In this document: one piece after another, positions 1 to 6,329 of the stretch
Position numbering within the stretch: the stretch's first letter is position 1
Layout: each line of letters starts with the position of its first letter
Source: Propionibacteriaceae bacterium
GTDB lineage: Bacteria; Actinomycetota; Actinomycetes; Propionibacteriales; Propionibacteriaceae
NCBI GenBank assembly: GCA_027346035.1
Contig: DAIESZ010000023.1
Coordinates: 1-10,712, forward strand
DNA: 10,712 nt
Reading direction: 5' to 3'
Made by a program: the position numbers and the translations under genes
The notes under the pieces: generated by a model
What the model was told of the DNA's origin: nothing
The model's input: the letters and a program-made list of their open reading frames with translations, nothing else
The model's database searches: none

Positions 1-29
1 TTCGGGAAGATCGGCGCCGATCGGCCTTT

Positions 30-97
30 CCGCGGCCCGGATCCTTCACCGGCCCGGGTCCCGCACCGGCCCGGATCCCGCACCGGCCCGGATCGGT
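30..97. repeat. 17-bp tandem repeat downstream of the dehydrogenase gene
   Basis: Three head-to-tail 17-base units start at 47, 64 and 81, each beginning CACCGGCCCGG. Units 1 and 2 differ at one base (58 versus 75), and unit 3 differs in its last three bases. A degenerate fourth copy (about 13 of 17 bases) lies at 30-46. A 14-bp perfect palindrome, GATCGGCGCCGATC, sits at 9-22. The stretch 1-113 has no convincing gene: its open frames are shadows of GC-rich DNA. The function of the repeat is unknown, and it may continue or connect to features left of the window. Confidence 0.75.
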
Positions 98-112
98 CGG
101 CGGGGCCGATCC
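90..112 (-). terminator. possible hairpin terminator after the dehydrogenase gene
   Basis: GGATCGG (90-96) and CCGATCC (106-112) form a perfect 7-bp stem with a 9-base loop, one base beyond the minus-strand stop codon at 114-116. There is no T-tract on the minus-strand side, so an intrinsic terminator is only possible. It shares sequence with the last unit of the 17-bp tandem repeat. Confidence 0.35.
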
Positions 113-113
113 G

Positions 114-3014
114 TCAGCGGGGCGGGGCGCTGAGCGGCGGCGCGGGAACCCCCGCATCCACAGGAGTCGTGGTCCGGTCGAGCAGTTCCAGCAGGTGCTG
201 GTACTGCTTGCCCGTGGCTCGGGTCAGGCCGAGCTCGCAGGTGCGGTTCGACGAGGCGTGCGCGTCGTGACCGCCCTCGGCGACCTCCCGGCCCTGGGCC
301 GCGGTGGCGGACGCCGTCAACTCGGGGTGCAGCATGCCCCGGTCTCCGGCGAAGCCGCAGCAACCCCAGGTGTCAGGCACGACCACCCGTTCGGCGACGG
401 CGTCCGCGACCGTGCGCAGCGCGTCGTTGATCCCCATCCGGGTGGTGGAGCAGGTCGGGTGCAGCGCGAGCGAGCCGATCCGGCGGGCCGGGGGCAGGTG
501 GGGCAGCACCTGCTCGGCGACGAAGCTCACGGCGTCGCGCACCCGCAGGGCGGCATACCGGCTTCCCTGCGAGGCTGCGGCCTTCTCAATGCTCTGGCGT
601 ACCCCCTCGGTGCACGACGACGCGTCGCAGACGATGTCGAGTTCGCCCCCGCGGGTCGCCCGCCACAGCGACTCCAGTAGTCGGTGCTCCATCTCGTGTG
701 CCCCCGTGGTCATGCCCTTCGAGCGCCACGGTGTCCCGCAGCACAGTCCCGGCAGGTCATGGGGGAACAGCAGCGTGACGCCGGCCCGGGAACACAGCGA
801 CTCGAGCGCCGACCGGACGCCGGGACCCTGCGCACTCGGCCCGAACATGCTCCCGACGCAGGCCGTGAAGTACACGACCTCGCGGACCCCGGCGCCGGAG
901 CCGGAGGGGGCCCCGGCCGTCCCGCCGGAGGGTCTCGCCGCACCGCCTCCGGGCAGTTCCGGCGACCAGAGCGGCAGCAGGTCGGGGTCGACGACCCGCC
1001 GGGCGAGCCGGTTCGGGGCGGTGACGACGCCGTCGGGCAGGGCGCGGGTGAGGTTCATCGCGGCCGACGCCACGGTGGTCAGCGCACCCCAGTGCTTCGC
1101 AGCCACCGTCCACCCGCTGCTGACGAGGGGATTCGCCCGCTCGGCCCGCAGCCGCTTGATGAGGTCGCCGGTGTTGATGTGCAGCGGGCACGCAGTCTCG
1201 CACATGCCGTCGACCGCGCAGGTGTCGACCGCTTCGTAGCCGTACTCCGCGTCCAGTTGTCGCACCGTCTCCAGATCGCCCGCCTGCCGGGCGAGTTCGG
1301 CCTCCCGACGCAGCGCGATCCGCTGCCGAGGGGTGGTCGTGAGGTCGCGGCTCGGGCACACCGGTTCGCAGTAGCCGCACTCGACGCACCGGTCGACCTC
1401 GTGCTCGACGGTCGGGGTGGTCTTGAGGTTGCGCGTGTGCGCACGCGGGTCGTCGGTGAGGATCACTCCGGGGTTGAGCACGCCCCGCGGATCGCACAGC
1501 GCCTTGAGCCCGCGCATCACCTCGTACAGTTCCTCGCCGTACTGTCGGCGGACGTAGCCGGCCATCATCCGCCCGGTGCCGTGCTCGGCCTTGAGCGAGC
1601 CACCGGCTCCGAGGATCAACTCGACCATGTCCTCGGTGAACGCCTCGAGCCGGGTCATCGGACCCCCGAGCCGGTCGGTGAGCATGAAGTGGATGTTGCC
1701 GTCCTTGGCGTGGCCGAAGATCACGGCGTCGTCGAAACCGTGCCGGTCGAACAGCCCGGTGAGCCGCTCGCAGGTGTCGAGCAGGGCCGGCACCGGCACG
1801 ACGACATCCTCGAGCAACGCGGTGGTGCCCGACGGCCGGGCCCCGGCGACCGTGGCGTACAGGCCCTTGCGGGTGTGCCACAGGGCGGCGCGGGCCGAGG
1901 GGTCGGCGGTGAGGTCGACGGGCGCGGCCAGCCGCAGCCGCGACAGGGCCGGGGACGCCGCGGCGCTGCGGGCACGCACCTCCTCGACGGTCTCCGCCTG
2001 GTACTCGATGAGCAGCGCCGCGTGCCGGTCGACCGCGATGCTGCGCAGCGCGGCATCCGCGTCGGGGTCGGCCCGGGCGACGCGCAGCGAGGCGGCGTCC
2101 ATGAGTTCGATCGTCGCGGGCGCCGTGCCGACGAGGGCGGGCAACGCGCCGGTGGCGCCGGCCAGGTCGTCGAACACCAGCAGGCCGGTCATGGCGTGCG
2201 GCAGCAGCGGCACGGCGCGCATGACGACCGAGGCGATGAACGCGAGGGTCCCCTCGCTGCCGACCACGAGGTGGGCGAGGATGTCGACCGGCCGGGTGTG
2301 GTCGAGGAACGAGTTCAGCCCGTAGCCCATGGTGTTCTTCATCGCGAACTGGTGCTCGATCAGCCGAACCGACGCCGGGTTGGCGCGGACCCGGTCGCGG
2401 AGCCGGGCCAGGCCCTCGTGGAGCGCGGGTTCGAGGGCGCGCAGCCGCTCGTCGGCGTCGGGGGCGGCGGAGTCGACGACCGTGCCGCTCGGCAGCACCA
2501 TGACCAGTGAGTCGAGGGTGTTGTAGGTGTTGGCCGCGGTGCCGCACGCCATGCCGCTGGAGTTGTTGGCGACCACGCCCCCCAGCGTGCAGGCGATCTC
2601 GCTGGCCGGGTCGGGGCCGAGTTTTCGTCCGTGCCGGGCGAGCCGGGCGTTCACCTGGCGCACCGTCGCGCCGGGCCCCACCCGCACCCGGGCGCCACCG
2701 TCGAGGACCTCGATGTCGCGGAAGTGGCGCCGGGTGTCGACCAGGATCCCCTCGGTGCCCGCCTGGCCGCTGAGGCTGGTGCCGCCCGACCGGAAGGTGA
2801 GCGGAATTCCGCTGCCCGCCGACGCCGCGAACAGCCGCCCGACCTCGGCGGCGTCCACGGGGATCGCCACCGCCCGGGGTACCAGCGAGTAGTGCGACGC
2901 GTCGTGGGCCATCTTCAGCCGGTCGGTGGCCCGGGAGCGCAGGCGGTCGGCGTCGGCGAGGGCGTCGGCGAAGGCCGCGATCCCGGTGGAGGACACGAGG
3001 GAACTGGTCATCAT
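114..3014 (-). CDS. dld: FAD/Fe-S/CCG-domain D-lactate (2-hydroxy acid) dehydrogenase, Dld-II type
   Basis: This 966-residue protein probably oxidises D-lactate to pyruvate and passes electrons through FAD and Fe-S centres to the quinone pool. An FAD-binding PCMH domain comes first (about 43-267, with SGGTSLSG at 76-83). The FAD-linked oxidase C-terminal domain follows (about 270-520, GHAKDGNIHF at 434-443, EHGTG at 477-481, DPRGVLNPG at 508-516). The ferredoxin-like part has Cys543, 546, 549 and 553, and a second motif with only three cysteines (599, 605, 609). Two CCG modules of the GlcF/LutA type lie near 715-801 and 850-886 (CCG at 758-760, CCG at 885-887). A Gly/Pro/Ser/Ala-rich linker (about 686-709) separates the Fe-S and CCG parts. 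The gene starts 4 bp after the permease stop, at paired ATG codons (3014 or 3011), so the two are co-transcribed. Pairing with lctP matches Shewanella dld-II. A D-2-hydroxyglutarate dehydrogenase of the YdiJ type has similar architecture and is the main alternative. Confidence 0.85.
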   Translation of the reverse strand: MMTSSLVSSTGIAAFADALADADRLRSRATDRLKMAHDASHYSLVPRAVAIPVDAAEVGRLFAASAGSGIPLTFRSGGTSLSGQAGTEGILVDTRRHFRDIEVLDGGARVRVGPGATVRQVNARLARHGRKLGPDPASEIACTLGGVVANNSSGMACGTAANTYNTLDSLVMVLPSGTVVDSAAPDADERLRALEPALHEGLARLRDRVRANPASVRLIEHQFAMKNTMGYGLNSFLDHTRPVDILAHLVVGSEGTLAFIASVVMRAVPLLPHAMTGLLVFDDLAGATGALPALVGTAPATIELMDAASLRVARADPDADAALRSIAVDRHAALLIEYQAETVEEVRARSAAASPALSRLRLAAPVDLTADPSARAALWHTRKGLYATVAGARPSGTTALLEDVVVPVPALLDTCERLTGLFDRHGFDDAVIFGHAKDGNIHFMLTDRLGGPMTRLEAFTEDMVELILGAGGSLKAEHGTGRMMAGYVRRQYGEELYEVMRGLKALCDPRGVLNPGVILTDDPRAHTRNLKTTPTVEHEVDRCVECGYCEPVCPSRDLTTTPRQRIALRREAELARQAGDLETVRQLDAEYGYEAVDTCAVDGMCETACPLHINTGDLIKRLRAERANPLVSSGWTVAAKHWGALTTVASAAMNLTRALPDGVVTAPNRLARRVVDPDLLPLWSPELPGGGAARPSGGTAGAPSGSGAGVREVVYFTACVGSMFGPSAQGPGVRSALESLCSRAGVTLLFPHDLPGLCCGTPWRSKGMTTGAHEMEHRLLESLWRATRGGELDIVCDASSCTEGVRQSIEKAAASQGSRYAALRVRDAVSFVAEQVLPHLPPARRIGSLALHPTCSTTRMGINDALRTVADAVAERVVVPDTWGCCGFAGDRGMLHPELTASATAAQGREVAEGGHDAHASSNRTCELGLTRATGKQYQHLLELLDRTTTPVDAGVPAPPLSAPPR

Positions 3015-3018
3015 CGGC

Positions 3019-4725
3019 TCACTTCACCAGCATCCAGCCGAGCACCGGGGTGGACTGGAGGAACACGAGAACGCACATGCCTGCAAGCATGCCAAGGCTC
3101 CACCAGATCACCTTGCGGAACAGCACGCTCTCCTGGCCCTCCATGCCCACGACGGCCGCCGCGATGGCCAGGTTCTGCGGCGAGATCATCTTGCCGAGGA
3201 CGCCGCCGGAGCTGTTCGCCGCAGCAAGCAGGTACGGGCTGATGCCGGTCTGGTGGGCGGCGGTGGTCTGGAGCAGGCCGAACAGCGAGTTCGACGACGT
3301 GTCCGATCCGGAGACCGCGACGCCGATCCAGCCCACGACCGGTGACAGGAACGCGAAGAACGCCCCGGTGGAGGCGAACGCCACGCCGAGGGTGACGGTC
3401 TGGCCCGACAGGTTCATGACGTAGGCGAGCGCCAGCACCGACACCACCGTGAGGATCGTGTAGCGGAACTGCACGACGACCCTGACCAGCGCCATCGCGG
3501 CCCTGCTCAGCGAGACGCGGTAGAGCAGGGCGGTCAGCAGTCCGGCGATCAGCAGCACCGTGCCCGCGGCGGAGAAGAGGTTGAGGTTGAAGGTGGTCGC
3601 TCCGAGCGGCTTGCCGGCGGCGTCGGCGACGTGCAGCCCCGGCCAGGCGAACTTCCAGCCGGAGTGCGCGTCGAGGAAGGTCTTGAGCGGGCCGAACGAC
3701 ACCGCGGTGAACAGCACCACGACGATCAGGTAGGGCGCGAACGCCATCAGCGCCTCGCCCGAGCCGAGCCGTGATGCACCGGCGAGCCCACCGGAGCCGG
3801 CGTCCGGGGTGCCCGTGCCGCGCGAGGCGGGGGATCCGGTGCGGGTGCCGACCGCGACGCCGGCCGTCACCAGGACGCTCTCGCTCACCCCGGTGTCGGC
3901 GCTCAGCACCTGCACCGGCTGCCAGACCCGCAGCAGGATGACGACGGCCAGGGCTCCGGTGATCGCGGCGATGATGTCGGCGACCTGGTAGTTGAAGAAG
4001 TTGGAACTGAGGAACTGGGCGCCGCCGAAGCCGAGGCCACCGACCAGGGCCGGCAGCCAGGCCTGGCGCAGGCCGCGGCGTCCGTCGACCATGATCACCA
4101 GCATGAGCGGCACGAGCACGGCCAGGATCGGGGTCTGACGTCCGACCATCGCGCCGATGGTGGCGGGATCGAGGCCCGTGATCTTGCCGAGGGTCGTGAT
4201 CGGCACCGCGATGGCGCCGAAGGCGACCGGCGCCGTGTTGGCGACCAGTGCGACCGAGGCGGCCTTGATCGGACGCAGTCCGAGCGCCATCAGCATGACG
4301 GCCGTGACGGCCACCGGCGTTCCGAAGCCGGCCAGGGCCTCGAGCAGGGCGCCGAAGCAGAACGCGATGAGCACCGCCTGCACGCGGTGGTCGGGCGACA
4401 GGGACCCGAAGGCCCGGCGCAGCACGAGGTCATAGCCGGTGAGCTCGGTGAGGCGGAAGATCCAGATCGCGGTGAGCACGATCCAGGTGATGGGGAACAG
4501 GCCGAAGGCCGCGCCCTCGCCGCCCGCGAGCAGCGCCTGACCCACCGGCATCCGGAAGCCGATCACCGCGACGGCGAGCGCGACGACCAGGGACGCGAGC
4601 CCCGCCTGCCACGCCTTCCATCGCATGGCGCCGAGAAGGACGAACAGAGCCAGCAGCGGCAGCGCTGCGACCAGGGCGGAGAGCGGGAGCGACCCCGCGA
4701 CGGGGTTGTTGACAAGGTGGAACAT
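3019..4725 (-). CDS. lldP: L-lactate permease, LctP/LldP family
   Basis: A 568-residue polytopic membrane protein that imports lactate (and probably glycolate) with protons. It is close to the usual family length (E. coli LldP is about 550). Family hallmarks are EALAGFGTPVAVTA (129-142), ANTAPVAFGA (162-171), GWIGVAVSGSDTSSNSLFG (465-483) and GGVLGKMISPQNLAIA (507-522). Some 12-14 hydrophobic segments can be seen. A Gly/Ser/Pro/Thr-rich hydrophilic loop (about 292-323) lies mid-protein. The ATG at 4725 is chosen because AAAGGAG (4737-4731) lies 5 bases upstream. A longer in-frame start at 4797 would fall inside the promoter and is rejected. It is the first gene of a two-gene operon with the dehydrogenase and diverges from the GntR regulator. 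Confidence 0.95.
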   Translation of the reverse strand: MFHLVNNPVAGSLPLSALVAALPLLALFVLLGAMRWKAWQAGLASLVVALAVAVIGFRMPVGQALLAGGEGAAFGLFPITWIVLTAIWIFRLTELTGYDLVLRRAFGSLSPDHRVQAVLIAFCFGALLEALAGFGTPVAVTAVMLMALGLRPIKAASVALVANTAPVAFGAIAVPITTLGKITGLDPATIGAMVGRQTPILAVLVPLMLVIMVDGRRGLRQAWLPALVGGLGFGGAQFLSSNFFNYQVADIIAAITGALAVVILLRVWQPVQVLSADTGVSESVLVTAGVAVGTRTGSPASRGTGTPDAGSGGLAGASRLGSGEALMAFAPYLIVVVLFTAVSFGPLKTFLDAHSGWKFAWPGLHVADAAGKPLGATTFNLNLFSAAGTVLLIAGLLTALLYRVSLSRAAMALVRVVVQFRYTILTVVSVLALAYVMNLSGQTVTLGVAFASTGAFFAFLSPVVGWIGVAVSGSDTSSNSLFGLLQTTAAHQTGISPYLLAAANSSGGVLGKMISPQNLAIAAAVVGMEGQESVLFRKVIWWSLGMLAGMCVLVFLQSTPVLGWMLVK

Positions 4726-4768
4726 CGGCACTCCTTTGTGCTGGATCGTGTGGGCCACGATGCGTGAA

Positions 4769-4797
4769 AATGTATGACAAGTAAACTTGTCTGTCAA
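4769..4797 (-). promoter_or_regulatory. promoter of the lactate permease-dehydrogenase operon
   Basis: On the minus strand TTGACA (4797-4792, a perfect -35) is followed after 17 bases by TACATT (4774-4769, 4 of 6 against TATAAT). The permease start codon at 4725 is about 44 bases downstream and has its own AAAGGAG. The spacer is almost exactly filled by a 16-bp palindrome, so a repressor bound there would block RNA polymerase. This is a sequence-based prediction with no start-site data. Confidence 0.7.
4776..4791. promoter_or_regulatory. perfect 16-bp palindrome, probable repressor operator
   Basis: GACAAGTAAACTTGTC consists of two perfect 7-base arms around AA. It sits between the -35 and -10 hexamers of the permease promoter and next to the divergent gntR-type gene, the normal place for a FadR-subfamily operator. 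Two one-mismatch versions of TNGTNNNACNA flank or overlap it, at 4770-4780 and 4787-4797. Which of these overlapping elements the regulator contacts cannot be settled by reading. Confidence 0.65.
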
Positions 4798-4802
4798 TAG
4801 AG

Positions 4803-4813
4803 TTGTCAGACGA
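4803..4813. promoter_or_regulatory. LldR-type operator match (TNGTNNNACNA)
   Basis: TTGTCAGACGA matches at every fixed position the consensus TNGTNNNACNA reported for the lactate regulator LldR of Corynebacterium glutamicum. It overlaps a possible -35 (TTGTCA, 4803-4808) of the divergent regulator gene, whose candidate -10 is TACAGT (4828-4833, a long 19-bp spacer). Binding here would give autoregulation. The short consensus can occur by chance, but the location supports it. Confidence 0.6.
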
Positions 4814-4873
4814 TCTCCGATAGCCGCTACAGTGTTGGCCGGTGAACGGCCCGCCGGGCCGGGTGAGGAAGAG

Positions 4874-5542
4874 ATGGCACAGGCCAGGAAACTTCAGACG
4901 GTGTCGCTGGTCGACGCCCTGTCGGCCACGTTGCGCGAACGGGTGCTCGACGGGCTCATCGATCCCGGCGTCGGCCTGTCCGAGAACGCCGTGGCGGAGG
5001 AGTACGACGTCTCGCGCCCCACGGCGCAGACCGCCATCACGCTGCTCGTGCAGGAAGGCCTGCTGCGCCGGGAGCCGCACAAGTCGGCGCGGGTGCCGAT
5101 CCTGTCCCGGGCCGACGTCGACGACCTCTTCCTCGTGCGCACTCCGCTCGAACTGGGGGTCGTCGCGCTGCTGGCCGGGCGCGGCTCGCTGCCCGCGGGG
5201 GCCGGACAGGCGATCGACAGGCTCTCGGTCGTCGACGCCGACGCCCCGCCCAGCGTGTTCGTGGCGGCCGACCTCGGATTCCACCGGGCCCTCGTCGACG
5301 CCGTGGGCAGCCCGCGGCTCTCACGTCTCTACGCCGGGCTCAGCGGCGAGATCCACCTCTCGATGACCCAGTCGCGCTGGGCCCTCGGCCGCGACCGGAT
5401 CGCGGGGGAGCACCGCGCGATTCTCGACGCGCTCGAAGCGGGCGACGCCCCCGCCGCGGAGCGGATGATGCGGCAGCACCTCGAGGGCGCCCGTGCCGCG
5501 CTGGCGGCGCGCCTCGACGCGGTGAGCGGCCCGGCGTCCTGA
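4874..5542 (+). CDS. lldR: GntR/FadR-family (FCD) transcriptional regulator, LldR-like
   Basis: A 222-residue DNA-binding regulator, probably a repressor of the divergent lactate operon that releases DNA when lactate binds. The N-terminal winged helix (about 10-75) shows the GntR pattern: LRERVLDGLIDPGVGLSENAVAE in outline, then DVSRPTAQTAITLLVQEGLL, where PTAQTAITLL is the recognition helix. The C-terminal FCD domain (about 80-212) keeps the metal-site pattern Asp133-x3-His137, His180 in EHRAI and His202 in MRQH. The start is the ATG at 4874, preceded by GAGGAAGAG. An in-frame GTG at 4832 and TTG at 4787 overlap the probable promoter or operators and are less likely. Assignment as LldR rests on the neighbouring permease and the operator match, since FCD regulators sense many small acids. 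Confidence 0.85.
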   Translation: MAQARKLQTVSLVDALSATLRERVLDGLIDPGVGLSENAVAEEYDVSRPTAQTAITLLVQEGLLRREPHKSARVPILSRADVDDLFLVRTPLELGVVALLAGRGSLPAGAGQAIDRLSVVDADAPPSVFVAADLGFHRALVDAVGSPRLSRLYAGLSGEIHLSMTQSRWALGRDRIAGEHRAILDALEAGDAPAAERMMRQHLEGARAALAARLDAVSGPAS

Positions 5543-5572
5543 GGCCCGACAGGCGACCCCGCCCGGCCTCAG
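5539..5572. terminator. bidirectional hairpin between lldR and the GNAT gene
   Basis: CTGAGGCC (5539-5546) and GGCCTCAG (5565-5572) form a perfect 8-bp stem that includes both stop codons (TGA at 5540-5542; TCA, read on minus, at 5569-5571). The 18-base loop holds a small inner stem, GGCG (5552-5555) with CGCC (5560-5563). The genes converge with only 26 bp between them, so one symmetric hairpin could end both transcripts. No T-tract is visible. Confidence 0.5.
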
Positions 5573-6081
5573 TCCGGCTCGGGGACCGGAAGCGTGAGTT
5601 GCACCATCACGACGTCGAGCCAGCGTCCGAACTTGCGGCCCACCTGCGGCAGCCGTGCGACCTCGGCGAAGTCGAGCCTGCGGTGGAACGCGATGCTGGC
5701 GGCGTTGTCGGCGTCGAGCACGCCGATCATCACGTGCACCCCGCGATCGCGCGCATGGGAAACGAGGTCGGCCATCAGCGCCTGTCCCACTCCGCGCTGG
5801 CGGGCGTCCCGGGCAACGTAGACGCTGTGCTCCACCGTGTAGGCGTATCCGGCCTTGTCGCGGAATGGTCCGTAGGAGGCGTAGCCGATGACCCGCCCGT
5901 CGAGCTCGGCGACGACGATCGGGAAGCCCGCCCGAGAACGCTGCTCGAACCAGGACCGCCGGCTGTCGAGTGACACCGGTTCGAGGTCGTAGCTGGCCGT
6001 GGTGCCCACTCCGGCGTCGTTGTAGATCGCGGTGATGGCGGGCAGGTCGGCGTCGGCGGCTGGGCGGATCGACAACGGCAT
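5569..6081 (-). CDS. GNAT N-acetyltransferase, phosphinothricin/methionine sulfone type
   Basis: A 170-residue acetyl-CoA-dependent N-acetyltransferase made of a single GNAT domain. It begins SIRPAADADLPAITAIYN. It carries the PAT-family segment YTVEHSVYV (81-89, Glu84 in the position expected for catalysis) and the acetyl-CoA pyrophosphate loop RQRGVGQAL (94-102). The C-terminal block is DNAASIAFHRRLDF (125-138), then GRKFGRWLDVVMVQLTL (148-164). The GR(K)FGRWLD element is typical of the E. coli MnaT (YncA)/PAT group, which acetylates methionine sulfone, sulfoximine and phosphinothricin. The physiological substrate cannot be inferred here. The ATG at 6081 is chosen because homologous sequence begins there and a -10 box sits the right distance upstream for a leaderless mRNA. 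The 48 codons further upstream are GC-rich and look non-coding. Confidence 0.88.
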   Translation of the reverse strand: MPLSIRPAADADLPAITAIYNDAGVGTTASYDLEPVSLDSRRSWFEQRSRAGFPIVVAELDGRVIGYASYGPFRDKAGYAYTVEHSVYVARDARQRGVGQALMADLVSHARDRGVHVMIGVLDADNAASIAFHRRLDFAEVARLPQVGRKFGRWLDVVMVQLTLPVPEPD

Positions 6082-6329
6082 GCGCCCAAATCTAGGCCCC
6101 GCGCCAGCGTCGTCAGGGCCCGCCCCGCGCCGGCGGGCTCCGCTGCTTGGGCGGGGTGCACGGCGTTCGGATGGCGCGCTAGATTTTGTTTCGCCATCAG
6201 TCCGAAAAGATGGACCGCAGTGCAAGACAGTGCAAGTGGATGGTCGTCACCGGCCGAATTTCGGCGCCGCCGATAGGATCGGGTCGACCCCTCCACGACG
6301 AAGTACCCCCGATCACGAAGGACATCCGC
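6082..6329. other. intergenic region between the divergent GNAT and transketolase genes
   Basis: These 248 bp hold no convincing gene. They contain the GNAT promoter, an inverted copy of its -10 region (AAATCTAG at 6088-6095, CTAGATTT at 6179-6186), a less GC-rich stretch near 6180-6215, and a 9-base direct repeat CAGTGCAAG at 6218-6226 and 6228-6236. Candidate -10 elements for transketolase are TAGATT (6180-6185) and TAGGAT (6274-6279), but neither has a good -35. The transketolase Shine-Dalgarno GAAGGA is at 6317-6322. Confidence 0.5.
6089..6116 (-). promoter_or_regulatory. possible leaderless promoter of the GNAT gene
   Basis: On the minus strand CTGACG (6116-6111) and TAGATT (6094-6089) are separated by 16 bases. 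The A of the ATG at 6081 lies 7 bases after the -10, where a transcript would start. No purine-rich Shine-Dalgarno lies before the ATG. This is the usual arrangement of leaderless actinobacterial genes. Confidence 0.45.

Noticed and set aside
47..97. CRISPR array
   Set aside because: The units are 17 bp directly adjacent to each other, with no spacers.
684..2510. Long plus-strand open frame (608 codons) opposite the dehydrogenase
   Set aside because: It is antisense to a protein with clear FAD, Fe-S and CCG motifs. Its translation is Arg/Gly/His/Val-rich without any recognisable domain, as expected from GC-rich codon use.
4726..4797. Permease N-terminal extension starting at 4797
   Set aside because: It would overlap the -10/-35 and palindrome, is not like LctP proteins, and the ATG at 4725 has an excellent AAAGGAG.
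4787..4873. Upstream TTG or GTG starts for the GntR regulator
   Set aside because: They lie inside the predicted operators or promoter, and the GntR domain begins shortly after the ATG at 4874, which has a purine-rich ribosome binding site.
6186..6329. Transketolase N-terminal extension
   Set aside because: The segment is not conserved in the family, and the GTG at 6330 has AAGGA at the right distance.
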